NCBI RefSeq assembly: GCF_003946655.1
Contig: NZ_RHOV01000006.1
Location: 62,001-126,000, forward strand
Origin: Lapidilactobacillus achengensis
GTDB taxonomy: Bacteria; Bacillota; Bacilli; Lactobacillales; Lactobacillaceae
DNA: 64,000 nt
Reading direction: 5' to 3'
Of the stretch, positions 33,084-43,110 are shown in pieces. Position 1 is the first letter of the stretch. The number at the start of each line of letters is the position of its first letter. Below the pieces are notes generated by a model. That model was not told the origin of the DNA and ran no database searches. It worked only from the letters and a program-made list of their open reading frames with translations. The position numbers and the translations under genes were made by a program.

Positions 33084-33123
33084 TTTTTTGGCGGTCGAAT
33101 CTTCTGTGAGAGGAGTTGCGGTT

Positions 33124-33792
33124 ATGCCCAGTCGTACTTTTTTTGGCTTGTCGGCAGGCAAACAACGGAAAATCATTCAAGCCGCACGGACGGTTTTCGC
33201 GACGGCGCCCTATACTGAGGTCACCATCGCGGATATCGTCAGTTTGGCGGAGATCCCCCGTGGCAGTTTTTATCAGTATTTCGCTGATAAGGAGGATCTC
33301 TATTTTTACCTTTTGAAAACGTTCATGGACGATTTCCAGAAGAAATTTATTAGTAATCTAGAGGACTTGCATGGTGATCTGTTCGCGACCTTTCGCTTGA
33401 GTCTGCAACAGCAGACTGACTTTCTCGCCACGAGTCCTGATCGCGAATTGTTACGGAATTTGTTTATGCGGATCGATTATCACGATTTCCAGAAATTTTC
33501 GCAACGACAGGCGCATCAACCACCGCATCCTCATCACTTGCTATCAATGTGGAGTGCCGAGGTGGAACAGAAAACAGATTTTACGAAATTGCGGATCAAA
33601 CCCGATCAATTCTATCTTCTGTTTAGAATGTTGTTAATGATTTTGGGTCATTCGACGGCCCATTACTTTTCAACAGTCGAAGAACAGCCGGAACAAGCCA
33701 GCGAAACCTTTCAGAAACAATATGAAATGGTCCTGAGTTGGTTCGAGCACGGCGTAGCGCTAAATTCGCAAGGAGGAAACAAGGATGCTTAA
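33124..33792 (+). CDS. TetR/AcrR-family regulator
   Basis: This 222-aa repressor has an N-terminal helix-turn-helix (about residues 12-55: KQRKIIQAARTVFATAPYTEVTIADIVSLAEIPRGSFYQYFADKEDLY split over three helices) and a helical ligand-binding C-terminal part. ATG 33124 has GAGAGGAG 8 nt upstream. The stop at 33792 overlaps the start of the first exporter gene at 33785, so all three genes are one operon, and the palindromes before it suggest self-repression. It probably senses a toxic or lipophilic compound that the exporter removes. Confidence 0.92.
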   Translation: MPSRTFFGLSAGKQRKIIQAARTVFATAPYTEVTIADIVSLAEIPRGSFYQYFADKEDLYFYLLKTFMDDFQKKFISNLEDLHGDLFATFRLSLQQQTDFLATSPDRELLRNLFMRIDYHDFQKFSQRQAHQPPHPHHLLSMWSAEVEQKTDFTKLRIKPDQFYLLFRMLLMILGHSTAHYFSTVEEQPEQASETFQKQYEMVLSWFEHGVALNSQGGNKDA

Positions 33793-35521
33793 AATCGCTA
33801 AGAATCGTGTTTCCATTTGGGCAGTCATTGGAGCGATCCTGTTCATGACTGGCCAAGTGATCACGAATCTTTATTTACCGAATTTAACCTCGGATTTGGT
33901 TAACGACGGGGTCGCCACCGGGGATGTTAGCATGATCTGGCAGATCGGTGGAAAAATGTTGGTGGTTTCATTTCTAACGGTGATTTTTGCCTTCGGAAAT
34001 GTGCTGCTGGCGGCGCGGACGTCACAAACATTAGGGAAGAATCTCCGCAAAGATATTTATAAAAAAGTCCTGTACATGTCTAACGATGAATTCGATCAGG
34101 TCGGGACTTCTTCACTGATCACGCGGACCACCAACGACGTGATGCAGATCCAAAACGTGGCGATGATGGCCTTACGGATGATGATCATGGCGCCGATCAC
34201 CTTGATCGGGGCCAGCTTCATGGCTTATCAGAAGGACGCTGAATTGACGGGGATCTTTCTGGTCGTGATCCCGATCATTATTGTGGTGATCGGCGTGGTG
34301 ATGTATTTCGCCGTCCCTCTATTTAAGGCGATGCAGTCAAAAACAGACCGGTTGAACTTGGTCTTTCGTGAAGGCTTGACCGGCGTTCGGGTCATTCGGG
34401 CCTTTATCAGGGATAAATTCGAGCAAGATCGCTTTGATGTCGCTAACAAAGATTATACCGATAACGCGCGGCGTGTTTTCTCGATCATGGCGGCAATGTT
34501 GCCGATCATGACTTTGGTAATGAGTGGGACAAACATTGCTATCACGTGGATGGGTGGTCATTTGATCGCCAATCAATCTATGCCAGTAGGGAATATGTTG
34601 GCCTTCATGACTTACGCGATGCAGATCTTAATGAGCTTCATGATGCTGGCCATGGTCTTCGTCTTCATTCCGCGGGCCCAAGCCTCAGCGGAACGGATCC
34701 AGAAGGTCTTTGACTTGGAAACTCGGTTAACGGAACCAGAACAACCGCGTGACGTGCAAAACGTTGCCGCCGCTGCCTTGGACTTCGATCAGATCGTTTT
34801 CCGTTATCATGGCGCCGAAAAACCAGCGTTGACAGGGGTGGACGCTCATTTACGGAGTGGTCAGACCTTGGCGATCATTGGTGGGACTGGCGCCGGCAAA
34901 TCGACGCTGACCAACTTGATCCCCCGCTTTTACGATGTTGAATCCGGCGCGGTCAAGGTCAATGGGTATAACGTGAAGGACGTCGCCAAGATGGCCTTGC
35001 AAGATGTGATCGCGTTGGTGCCACAAAAAGCGGTCCTTTTCAAGGGGACGTTGCGCGAAAACTTGCTTTACGGGAATCCTGAAGCCAGCGATGAGCAACT
35101 CTGGCACGCCTTAGAAATCGCCCAAGCGGCCGATTTCATCCGCGAGAATGATGGTTTGGAAACCTTCGTGGAACAAGGTGGGAATAACTTCTCTGGCGGT
35201 CAGAAGCAACGCTTGGCGATCGCCCGCGCGCTGGTCAAGAAAGCGTCGATCTACATCTTTGACGATTCGTTTTCTGCCTTGGATTTCAAGACTGACGCCT
35301 TGTTACGCCAAGCTTTACGCCAAGACGCGACGATTCAAAAGGCAGTCGTTGTGATCGTTGGTCAACGGGTCTCTACCGTCGCTGACGCCGATCAGATCAT
35401 TGTGCTGGAAGACGGCAAAATGGTCGGTCTGGGCACGCATCAAGAATTAAAGGCGAACAACGAAACCTATCGCGAGATCGTCGATTCACAGATCAAAGAA
35501 GGGAGTGCCACCAATGAGTGA
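33785..35521 (+). CDS. Heterodimeric ABC exporter, subunit with degenerate ATPase site
   Basis: This 578-aa half-transporter has six N-terminal helices and a nucleotide-binding domain with Walker A GGTGAGKST and signature FSGGQKQR. The catalytic Glu after Walker B is Asp (YIFDDSFSALD) and the H-loop His is Gln (VIVGQRVST), so its own ATP site should be weak. This is the known asymmetric arrangement of LmrC/BmrC/TM287-type exporters. It starts at ATG 33785 inside the regulator gene, with AAGGAGG upstream, and its end overlaps the partner gene. Likely role: drug or lipid export. Confidence 0.93.
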   Translation: MLKIAKNRVSIWAVIGAILFMTGQVITNLYLPNLTSDLVNDGVATGDVSMIWQIGGKMLVVSFLTVIFAFGNVLLAARTSQTLGKNLRKDIYKKVLYMSNDEFDQVGTSSLITRTTNDVMQIQNVAMMALRMMIMAPITLIGASFMAYQKDAELTGIFLVVIPIIIVVIGVVMYFAVPLFKAMQSKTDRLNLVFREGLTGVRVIRAFIRDKFEQDRFDVANKDYTDNARRVFSIMAAMLPIMTLVMSGTNIAITWMGGHLIANQSMPVGNMLAFMTYAMQILMSFMMLAMVFVFIPRAQASAERIQKVFDLETRLTEPEQPRDVQNVAAAALDFDQIVFRYHGAEKPALTGVDAHLRSGQTLAIIGGTGAGKSTLTNLIPRFYDVESGAVKVNGYNVKDVAKMALQDVIALVPQKAVLFKGTLRENLLYGNPEASDEQLWHALEIAQAADFIRENDGLETFVEQGGNNFSGGQKQRLAIARALVKKASIYIFDDSFSALDFKTDALLRQALRQDATIQKAVVVIVGQRVSTVADADQIIVLEDGKMVGLGTHQELKANNETYREIVDSQIKEGSATNE

Positions 35522-37403
35522 GAAAGAAACGAGTCGTCCGCAAGCACGGCCAATGGGCGGTCACGGTCCTGGCGGCGGTGGTCGCATGGGGATGCCTGGT
35601 GACAAACCCAAAAACTTCTGGGGCACCACCAAACGTTTATTCAATTACATGGCTAAATATCGGATCGCGTTGATCATCGTGATGATTTTCGCGATCGCCT
35701 CACAGATCCTGCAAGTCCGGACACCTAAAATTTTAGGGAAAGCGACCACCGAGATCTTTACTGGGGTAATGAGCGGGACGGCCATGCAAAAAGCCGGAAT
35801 CAGTATGAAACAATTCCCAATCGATTTCGGTAAGATCGAGTCGATCATCATTACGGTGATCTTCATGTATGTCGCTTCGGCGATCTTGAATTTCGTGATG
35901 CAGTTCGTGATGACGCGGATCTCCCAGGAGACGGTTTATCGGCTGCGGAAAGAAATGAAAGCCAAGATGCAGACGTTGCCGATCAATTATTACGATACCC
36001 ATTCCAATGGTGATATCATGTCCCGTGCGATCAACGATATGGACAATATTGCCGGGACCTTACAGCAAAGTGTGACTCAGTTGATCACCAGTACGGTGAT
36101 GTTTGTCGGCACGTTATGGATGATGTTGACGATCAGTTGGCAATTGACCTTGGTCGCGTTAGCTACGATCCCATTGAGTTTGGTGATCGTTGGCGTCGTC
36201 GCACCACGTTCGCAAAAATATTTCGCCGCGCAACAGAAGAGTTTAGGTTTGCTGAATAATCAGATCGAAGAAAATTATTCTGGCCAGATCATCAACAAGA
36301 GTTTCAATCATGAAGAAGCGGCGATCGGCGAATTCGTTGAAGAAAATGAGCGCTTGTATACCGCCTCGTGGAAGGCTCAATTGATTTCGGGGATCATCAT
36401 GCCTTTAATGACCTTCGTCAATAACTTAGGCTATGTTTTCGTTGGGGTCCTTGGTGGGATCGGCGTCGCTAACGGTACGATGACTTTAGGGAACGTGCAG
36501 GCGTTTCTGCAGTATACTCAACAATTCTCGCAACCGATCACGCAATTGGCCAACTTGGCTAATACAATCCAAGCTACGGTCGCTTCCGCGGAACGGGTCT
36601 TTGAAGTTCTGGACGAACCAGATATGACCGATGATCACGTTGATTTACCAGCAGTGACAACGGATGATATTTTGACGATGGAACATGTGCAATTCGGTTA
36701 TCAAGGTAAGGATTTATTGATGACGGATTATAATTTGCAGGTCAAACCGGGACAAATGATCGCCATCGTTGGCCCGACTGGCGCCGGTAAAACCACGATC
36801 ATCAATTTGTTGGAACGCTTCTATGATATTTCCGACGGTTCGATCCGCTTAAAGGGGACGGACACCCGGAATATGAAGCGCGCTGAGTTGCGGAAGCATT
36901 TCGCCATGGTTCTGCAGGATACCTGGCTGTTTACGGGCACGATCTACGATAACTTGAAGTATGGACGCGAAGAGGCGACCCACGATGAGATCATTACCGC
37001 GGCCAAAGCAGCCCACGTTGATGAGTTTGTGCGGCAATTACCGGATGGCTACGACACGATTTTGAACGAAGAGGCCTCCAACATTTCTCAAGGGCAACGG
37101 CAATTGTTGACGATCGCCCGGGCCTTCGTCGCTGATCCAGAAATCTTGATCCTAGACGAAGCCACTTCTTCAGTTGATACGCGGACAGAGTTACAGATCC
37201 AGCATGCCATGGGCTTACTGTTGAAAGGGCGGACCAGCTTCGTGGTGGCCCACCGGTTGTCAACGATTCGTGACGCCGACAATATCTTGGTCATGAATCA
37301 TGGCGCGATCGTGGAGACCGGCAATCATGATGACCTAATGGCGCAAAACGGCTTCTATGCGGATCTCTATAATTCGCAATTTTCCGGAAACGTTGAGATC
37401 TAA
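35514..37403 (+). CDS. Heterodimeric ABC exporter, catalytic subunit
   Basis: This 629-aa half-transporter has a Gly/Pro-rich cytosolic start (PMGGHGPGGGG), six helices, and a fully canonical nucleotide-binding domain: GPTGAGKTT, ISQGQRQLLTIARA, ILILDEATSSVD and VAHRLSTI. It pairs with the product of 33785, in the manner of LmrD/BmrD. ATG 35514 is chosen because GAAGGGAG lies 8 nt upstream; it overlaps the previous stop by 8 nt. It is the last gene of the regulator-exporter operon, with a lipoprotein gene 26 nt further on that may be co-transcribed. Confidence 0.93.
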   Translation: MSEKETSRPQARPMGGHGPGGGGRMGMPGDKPKNFWGTTKRLFNYMAKYRIALIIVMIFAIASQILQVRTPKILGKATTEIFTGVMSGTAMQKAGISMKQFPIDFGKIESIIITVIFMYVASAILNFVMQFVMTRISQETVYRLRKEMKAKMQTLPINYYDTHSNGDIMSRAINDMDNIAGTLQQSVTQLITSTVMFVGTLWMMLTISWQLTLVALATIPLSLVIVGVVAPRSQKYFAAQQKSLGLLNNQIEENYSGQIINKSFNHEEAAIGEFVEENERLYTASWKAQLISGIIMPLMTFVNNLGYVFVGVLGGIGVANGTMTLGNVQAFLQYTQQFSQPITQLANLANTIQATVASAERVFEVLDEPDMTDDHVDLPAVTTDDILTMEHVQFGYQGKDLLMTDYNLQVKPGQMIAIVGPTGAGKTTIINLLERFYDISDGSIRLKGTDTRNMKRAELRKHFAMVLQDTWLFTGTIYDNLKYGREEATHDEIITAAKAAHVDEFVRQLPDGYDTILNEEASNISQGQRQLLTIARAFVADPEILILDEATSSVDTRTELQIQHAMGLLLKGRTSFVVAHRLSTIRDADNILVMNHGAIVETGNHDDLMAQNGFYADLYNSQFSGNVEI

Positions 37404-37429
37404 GCGCGTGTTGAGCGAAAGGAGTTTTT

Positions 37430-38173
37430 ATGATGAAGTTAAAGAAAGCCGTAATTAGCGCGCTACTGGCGGTCGGTTCACTGTTCCTCTTGGCAGGTTG
37501 TGGCAACGATTCGCTAAAGCTTGACCCCAGCGCCGCCAGTTACAGTCCTGATGGGATCGTGACGGTCGTTAAAGGAAATGTCGCTAAAAAGGCCAAGCTG
37601 ACCTATCAAATCGGCGACGGCGCGAAGCAAGCAGCCCATGTGGAAGATGGGACATTCGTGATCCAAGTGCCCAGTCAGTTAAGTGATACCAAAGTCAAAT
37701 TGACCGCTACCGAAGCGGGAAAAACCGCCACGAAAACAGTGACCGTCAAGAAGACCAAGTCACTGGTGCCTTACACGCAGTTTGCGATGGCCTACAACAT
37801 GGCCAATCAACAGCTGAAAACCGGCGCCAAAGCCTTTCCTGTAACCATCAAGGATGGCCTGCATGACCTGGTCGATGCCAACGGGATGCGGATCCGCGTC
37901 AATGTTCAGAATCAGAATGTGGTCGGCGTCGCCTATGTTTTCGCCGTCAAGAAGATGAAGAACAAGACCCAAGTCAAGAACTTCGCCATGCAATTGTCGA
38001 TTTTGGCGCAAGGCGTGGGCGCTGATGGCAAACAAGTTTTGAAGGATTATCAGAAACTTGCCAAAAAGGCGGAAAACGGCCAGACCACGATTGATAATAT
38101 TTATAGTAAGGCGGTCAAGTTTGAAACGAACTTCTCTACCGAAGCGCTCTATATGTATATGTTGAAGAAATAA
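37430..38173 (+). CDS. Lipoprotein, unknown function
   Basis: This 247-aa protein has a lipoprotein signal with lipobox LLAGC (Cys24). A strand-rich region at about 35-105 (VTVVKGNVAKKAKLTYQIGDG...) looks like an Ig-like or bacterial surface domain, followed by a lysine-rich helical part (about 110-245). AAAGGAG lies 5 nt before ATG 37430 and 8 nt before ATG 37433, so either may be the start. It follows the exporter by 26 nt and ends at a terminator, so it is probably in that operon. It may be an accessory surface protein, but no family is recognised. Confidence 0.75.
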   Translation: MMKLKKAVISALLAVGSLFLLAGCGNDSLKLDPSAASYSPDGIVTVVKGNVAKKAKLTYQIGDGAKQAAHVEDGTFVIQVPSQLSDTKVKLTATEAGKTATKTVTVKKTKSLVPYTQFAMAYNMANQQLKTGAKAFPVTIKDGLHDLVDANGMRIRVNVQNQNVVGVAYVFAVKKMKNKTQVKNFAMQLSILAQGVGADGKQVLKDYQKLAKKAENGQTTIDNIYSKAVKFETNFSTEALYMYMLKK

Positions 38174-38185
38174 ACTGACCTGATC

Positions 38186-38225
38186 AAGCTCGCATTCACG
38201 GATAAAGTGGATGAGAGCTTTTTTT
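38186..38225 (+). terminator. Terminator after the lipoprotein gene
   Basis: AAGCTC...CAC and GTG...GAGCTT form the stem, followed by a T run. Confidence 0.85.
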
Positions 38226-38270
38226 GAGTCGTTTTTAAAAATACCATTCCTGATTTTATTACTTTGCTTG

Positions 38271-38376
38271 ATTGCAGATTTGTTGGGTTTGGGCGTGTGC
38301 TGGGCAAGATTGAGCCTATCTGCAATATAGGCGGAGTAAGTTACGAAGTGTTTTTGCAAGTGTGTCAGTCAAACTA
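38271..38376 (+). repeat. Family C repeat, copy 1
   Basis: The core from 38304 (GCAAGATTGAGCCTATCTGC, then ACGAAGTGTTTTTGCAAG and TCAAACTA) matches copies at 60574 and 60909. ATTGCAGAT (38271-38279) and ATCTGCAAT (38318-38326) form perfect arms around it. Confidence 0.75.
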
Positions 38377-38437
38377 GTGTCATTTCGATTGGAAAAATGG
38401 TGTGACAACTTTAACTGTCTATAATCGTTGAGCAACT

Positions 38438-38580
38438 GCAACGGAGTGGTTCGGGGTAAGGTCGCCGTGAAATTGGTCTTAGTGGCTGTGCCACTTAGAC
38501 CAAGGCTCAGCTTTGAGATTCGCGTTCTTTGCGAAGCTCAAAGTGATGCCCACAGCGAACTTGCCCCGAACCACGCAGTG
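38438..38580 (+). repeat. Family B cruciform repeat, copy 1
   Basis: The outer stem GTGGTTCGGGGTAAG (38446-38460) pairs with CTTGCCCCGAACCAC (38560-38574). Inside are two hairpins, GGTCTTAGTGGC/GCCACTTAGACC and TTTGAGATTCGC/GCGAAGCTCAAA, so the element can fold as a three-way junction. Confidence 0.85.
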
Positions 38581-38682
38581 AAAGTTACAGCCAAGATACA
38601 GAAGTAGAAGCACAGCGAGCGGATCACGAATTTGTGTTAAACTAGAACCGTTTAACAAATCACGGAAAACGAGGTCGTGTCA

Positions 38683-39690
38683 TTGTATCCGCAAACAATC
38701 AAGCTTTTAAACAAATTGGTCAGTGCCAGAATCGTTCCCGGAATCAGCTATGCCCTGATCGACCGACAACGGGTGCTCACCGAAGTCCGGGGCCAGCGGC
38801 GTTGGTTACCCACGCTGGCGCCGTTAACACCAGGCTTACGTTACGATTTGGCCAGCCTAACCAAGGTGATCGGGACAGCCACGGTTATTTTCCAGTTGGT
38901 GGAACAAGGGAGCGTCGCGCTGACGGATCCTGTCCAACAATATCTGCCGGAATTTACGGATGCCCGCGTTCAAATCCAACATTTATTGACCCACACTTCG
39001 GGCATTCATGGCTTTATTCCCCAACGCGATCAACTCAGCGGCGCCGAACTGAAGCACGCTCTGCTGCGGCTACCGGTGACGGCAACCTTTGAACGGAAAA
39101 TGGTTTACACCGATGTTGGCTTTCTCTACTTAGGGTGGATCATTGAAAAAGTTACCGGCCAACCTGTTCAAACGGTGATCCAACAACAGGTGTTGACGCC
39201 GCTGCATCTATGGGAGAGTTCGTTCGCGCCGCCTGCGTCTGCTTGCGTGCCGACAACTTACGCCCATGGCATTCTCCGTCAGGGGGAAGCGCATGATCCG
39301 AAGGCGCGCCAACTAGGGGTCCATTGCGGTTCGGCCGGGCTGTTCGCCTCGCTTGCCGACGTGGTTACTTTCAGCCAATGGTACTTGGGTCAACGTCCGG
39401 ATCTGCCGGCACTGCTCAGCCCACAATGGCGTCAGCGCTTGTGCCAGGATTGGACGCGCCGGCATTTGGGGCGCTCTTTGGCCTGGGATCTGCGTCAAGA
39501 TCAACGTGACGGCCACCAGCTTCTTTACCATACGGGCTTCACCGGAACGTTCTTATTGCTGGACCTGGCGCGGCAACAGGGCTTGATCGTCTTAAGTAAT
39601 CGCGTCCATCCCAGCCAAAAAAACGACCCCTTCTTGCAACAGCGAGAAGTGATCGTTCAGCGTTTTATTCAAGAGTTACCACGGCGCTGA
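38683..39690 (+). CDS. Serine hydrolase of the beta-lactamase (class C/AmpH-like) family
   Basis: This 335-aa protein has the SxxK motif (LASLTKVIG), a YTD form of the YxN motif (MVYTDVGFLYLGW), LLTHTSGIHGF and a C-terminal YHTGFTG in place of KTG. These place it with the beta-lactamase/D-Ala-D-Ala carboxypeptidase and esterase group. No signal peptide is seen, so a cytosolic esterase or peptidase is as likely as a wall enzyme. TTG 38683 has GAGGT 7 nt upstream; GTG 38677 is too close. It converges on murT with only 3 bp between the stops. Confidence 0.85.
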   Translation: MYPQTIKLLNKLVSARIVPGISYALIDRQRVLTEVRGQRRWLPTLAPLTPGLRYDLASLTKVIGTATVIFQLVEQGSVALTDPVQQYLPEFTDARVQIQHLLTHTSGIHGFIPQRDQLSGAELKHALLRLPVTATFERKMVYTDVGFLYLGWIIEKVTGQPVQTVIQQQVLTPLHLWESSFAPPASACVPTTYAHGILRQGEAHDPKARQLGVHCGSAGLFASLADVVTFSQWYLGQRPDLPALLSPQWRQRLCQDWTRRHLGRSLAWDLRQDQRDGHQLLYHTGFTGTFLLLDLARQQGLIVLSNRVHPSQKNDPFLQQREVIVQRFIQELPRR

Positions 39691-39693
39691 TCA

Positions 39694-41037
39694 TCAATAA
39701 CCAGCGGCGATGAACCCTTGTTCAGCCAGCAATTTCCGTAGCGCTAACATGGCGGTATAGGTGGTCAAAATATAAATTTTCTCATTAGGGATCTGGCCAG
39801 CTTGGGTGATGAAATCGCTTAAAGATTGGGTTTCTTTGATCTTCGCTTGCGGAGCCTCAGCGACTTCAAAGCGTAATTTGATATCTGCTTGGCGTTCACC
39901 GCCTACCAAAATCTCCGGAATCGCCGTCAGCGGTAAATCCTCAAATTCGCCGTCCCAGATCCAGCTGGTATCACGACCATCGGCGGGATTAGCGTTGAGG
40001 AGGAAACCGAGGGCGAAAGGATCAGGATCGGTTTTGATCAGGTCAAAGACTTGATTCAGACCGACGGGATTTTTGACCAAAATGATTGTGGCGTGCTTGC
40101 CATTGAGTTTGATGACCTCTTGGCGCCCAAATACTTGCTCGTCGTGGCGTAAGGCCTGCACGATTTGCGCCGGCGCTACCGCTAAATAGGTCGCGGCGCT
40201 GTATGCGGCCAAGGCGTTGTAAATATTATACATCCCGCCAACATGGATCTTAAACGGCGTGCCGTTGATCATAAACTTGGAGAAATTAGGCCGGAGCTCT
40301 TCCACCGCGGTGACTTTGTCCGTCAACTCTGGTCGGTGGAAGCCACAATTCGGGCAGAAGTAGTCGCCTAGATTGGCGTAGGTGATACTGTGATAGTGCA
40401 GAATATGATGACAGACTGGACATAAGACCCCGTCTGAATTGAAACTGGCGCGTAAGTCGGTTTCGCTGTCATCATTGGCGAAACCATAGTAAATGATTGG
40501 GTTGGGCAGTTGGCGGTCATTGAAGATCGCCGCGTCACCATTCACGATCAAAGTTGCCGCCGGCGCCAGTTTGATGCCATCAACGATTTTTTGATAAGTG
40601 GTGTAGATCTCACCGTAGCGGTCCATTTGATCGCGGAAAATATTGGTCAGCACGAAGGCCTTAGGGGTCAGTTGCGCGCAAATCGGCGCCACATTGGCCT
40701 CATCGACCTCAAGCACGGCCAGCGCGCGGCCCTGGGGTTTCTTCGCCGCCAGAAACGCGGTCACGATGCCTTGAACCATGTTGGAACCACTGGGATTAGT
40801 CAGAACTTGATCATATTTCTGATCGAGAATTTTGGTGAGCAGGGAAGTGGTCATGGTCTTGCCATTGGTACCGGTGACGATGATCACATCGTAGCTTTTC
40901 CCGAAACTGCGCAGAAATTGGGGATCAAGTTTCAGCGCGATTTTCCCGGGAAAGGAACTACCGCCGCCGCGAAAAGTGTGCAGGAACCAATAACTGCTGC
41001 GACCAAGAAGCTTAGCTAAAGACGTCTTCAATGACAT
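39694..41037 (-). CDS. murT: Lipid II isoglutaminyl synthase subunit MurT
   Basis: This 447-aa Mur-ligase-family protein has the ATP-binding GTNGKTMTT, the central-domain LEVDEANV and a zinc ribbon of two CxxC pairs (CPVCHH and CPNCGF) that separates MurT from MurC-F. MurT works with the glutamine amidotransferase GatD to amidate the D-Glu of lipid II. ATG 41037 has GAGG 8 nt upstream. In most Gram-positives gatD directly follows murT; here the next gene is the convergent serine hydrolase, so gatD must lie elsewhere or be missing. Confidence 0.93.
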   Translation of the reverse strand: MSLKTSLAKLLGRSSYWFLHTFRGGGSSFPGKIALKLDPQFLRSFGKSYDVIIVTGTNGKTMTTSLLTKILDQKYDQVLTNPSGSNMVQGIVTAFLAAKKPQGRALAVLEVDEANVAPICAQLTPKAFVLTNIFRDQMDRYGEIYTTYQKIVDGIKLAPAATLIVNGDAAIFNDRQLPNPIIYYGFANDDSETDLRASFNSDGVLCPVCHHILHYHSITYANLGDYFCPNCGFHRPELTDKVTAVEELRPNFSKFMINGTPFKIHVGGMYNIYNALAAYSAATYLAVAPAQIVQALRHDEQVFGRQEVIKLNGKHATIILVKNPVGLNQVFDLIKTDPDPFALGFLLNANPADGRDTSWIWDGEFEDLPLTAIPEILVGGERQADIKLRFEVAEAPQAKIKETQSLSDFITQAGQIPNEKIYILTTYTAMLALRKLLAEQGFIAAGY

Positions 41038-41301
41038 TGTTATACCTCGTTTAAATTGATGAGACTCAGCGCAATTTTTGACTGGAAATCGTGGGTGCGC
41101 TCAAGTGAAGCTGAGCGGCTTCAACAAATTTCAGCGGCGCAGAGCGTCAAGGTGAGTCTGGACTTATTTTAGCATATTTGGCCGGAGCACAACAAATCTG
41201 GCTCAAGAAATTATCAGGCGGCTGGGATTTGCGTTGTTGACGAAACGGGGCCAGGTTGCCCTGGCGCGACTTAAATGAGTGCGACCCAATCGTAATTTTT
41301 A

Positions 41302-41330
41302 TTGGGCAATTGCGCGAGAATCGGTTATAC
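41302..41330 (+). promoter_or_regulatory. Promoter of the thymidine kinase gene
   Basis: TTGGGC (about 41302) and TATACT (41325-41330) with a spacer near 17-18 nt, 35 nt before the start codon. Confidence 0.5.
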
Positions 41331-41364
41331 TAAAAAGCGGAATGTATTTTTGGGAGGTAGACAA

Positions 41365-41955
41365 ATGGCACAGCTATTCTTTCGCTATGGTGCAATGAAC
41401 TCTGGTAAGACGATCGAAATCTTGAAGGTTGCTCACAACTATGAGGAAGAACATAAGTCCGTGATTCTTCTGACGAGTGGCATCGATTCCCGCGATGGGG
41501 TCGGTTACGTGTCCAGCCGCATTGGGTTGAAGCGTAAAGCTGAGCCGATCTTCCCAGAAACGAATATTTTTGAGACGGTCAAGACCATCAATCCGACCGC
41601 GGCTTGTGTGTTGATCGATGAGGCGCAGTTCTTGGAGAAGCACCATGTCTATGAAGCGGCGCAAGTGGTGGATCAATTGAATATTCCCGTGATGACTTTT
41701 GGTTTGAAAAATGATTTCCGCAACGAATTATTCGATGGTTCGCGGTACTTATTGCTTTACGCGGATAAAATCGAAGAAATCAAGACGATCTGTTGGTTCT
41801 GCTCGCGTAAAGCGACGATGAATTTGCGGGTCCATGATGGGCAGCCGATCTATGAAGGCGAACAGGTTCAATTGGGCGGCAATGAATCCTATTACCCCGT
41901 TTGTCGCCAACATTATTACCATCCTGACCTGAGCCAAAATGTGCTGGATCAGTAG
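41365..41955 (+). CDS. tdk: Thymidine kinase
   Basis: This 196-aa enzyme phosphorylates thymidine for salvage. It has the P-loop [11 protein letters not shown], the Asp-Glu of [23 protein letters not shown] and a zinc site (CWFC and CRQH). Length fits type II thymidine kinases. GGGAGGT lies 8 nt before ATG 41365; the upstream in-frame start at 41302 is in the promoter. It heads a set of genes in the order tdk, prfA, prmC and tsaC, the usual arrangement in Firmicutes. Confidence 0.96.
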   Translation: MAQLFFRYGAMNSGKTIEILKVAHNYEEEHKSVILLTSGIDSRDGVGYVSSRIGLKRKAEPIFPETNIFETVKTINPTAACVLIDEAQFLEKHHVYEAAQVVDQLNIPVMTFGLKNDFRNELFDGSRYLLLYADKIEEIKTICWFCSRKATMNLRVHDGQPIYEGEQVQLGGNESYYPVCRQHYYHPDLSQNVLDQ

Positions 41956-42012
41956 CCAGACACCGCTAATCATCCTTGAGTTTTTGTGAAAGAAATGGAA
42001 CAGGTGAATTAA

Positions 42013-43110
42013 ATGGATAAAATTCTAGCACAGCTAGACGGACTATTGATCCGGTATGAAGAATTAACTGAAATGATGGCGGATCCCGAAGTCATTGGGA
42101 ATACCAAACGGTACTTGGAGGTCTCCAAGGAATCCGCGGGAATGACTGAGATCGTCAATAAATATCAACGCTATAAGGAAGTCATGAAAGAAATCGCGGA
42201 TAACAATGATTTGATCCGCGAGAGTAATGACAAGGAATTGACCGATCTGGCGAAAGAGGAATTGGCGGAGCTAACGACAGAACAGGACAATCTTGAACAT
42301 GAAATCATGTTATTGATGTTGCCAACGGACCCGAATGATGACAAGAACATTATCATGGAGATCCGTGGCGCTGCCGGTGGCGATGAGGCCTCACTTTTCG
42401 CCGGGGATCTCTTGAATATGTATCATCGTTACGCTGAGCGGCAAGGCTGGCAATTTGAGCTGGTTGACGAGAACCGGACCGAAGTCGGTGGCTACAAAGA
42501 AGTCGCCGCGATGATCAGCGGCACCAACGTTTATTCCAAACTGAAATATGAAAACGGCGCGCATCGGGTGCAACGGGTGCCGGAAACAGAATCGCAAGGG
42601 CGCGTGCACACGTCAACAGCCACGGTGGCAGTGATGCCTGAGTATGACTCGGTTGATCTGGAAATCGACCCTAAAGATATCCGGGTTGATGTTTACCGGT
42701 CATCAGGCGCTGGTGGTCAGCATATCAACAAAACCTCGTCCGCCGTGCGGATGACCCATTTACCGACAGGGATCGTGGTTGCCATGCAGGATCAGCGGTC
42801 GCAGCAACAAAACCGGGAAAAGGCCATGCAAATTTTGCGGTCACGGGTCTATGACTTTTATGAGAGCGAAAACCAAAGTGAGTACGATGCCAGCCGGAAA
42901 TCCGCGGTTGGGACCGGGGACCGTTCGGAGCGGATCCGGACCTATAACTACCCACAAAATCGGGTGACGGATCACCGCATCGGCTTGTCGTTGAACAAGT
43001 TGGATCGCATCATGAATGGTGAGATGGATGAGATCATTGACGCGCTGATCGTGTCGGATCAAACCAAGAAGTTGGAGCAGATCACTGATGACAACACCAA
43101 CGTACTCTAA
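42013..43110 (+). CDS. prfA: Peptide chain release factor 1
   Basis: This 365-aa factor ends translation at UAA and UAG codons. The GGQ motif ([13 protein letters not shown]) triggers peptide release, and the stop-codon reading loop is [14 protein letters not shown], where PET stands for the RF1 PxT motif. AGGTGA lies 6 nt before ATG 42013. The last 23 bp overlap prmC, whose product methylates the GGQ glutamine. Confidence 0.97.
   Translation: MDKILAQLDGLLIRYEELTEMMADPEVIGNTKRYLEVSKESAGMTEIVNKYQRYKEVMKEIADNNDLIRESNDKELTDLAKEELAELTTEQDNLEHEIMLLMLPTDPNDDKNIIMEIRGAAGGDEASLFAGDLLNMYHRYAERQGWQFELVDENRTEVGGYKEVAAMISGTNVYSKLKYENGAHRVQRVPETESQGRVHTSTATVAVMPEYDSVDLEIDPKDIRVDVYRSSGAGGQHINKTSSAVRMTHLPTGIVVAMQDQRSQQQNREKAMQILRSRVYDFYESENQSEYDASRKSAVGTGDRSERIRTYNYPQNRVTDHRIGLSLNKLDRIMNGEMDEIIDALIVSDQTKKLEQITDDNTNVL

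Noticed and set aside
37760-38359. Minus-strand frame of 199 codons
   Set aside because: It lies antisense to the lipoprotein gene, runs through its terminator and into a repeat, and has no ribosome site.
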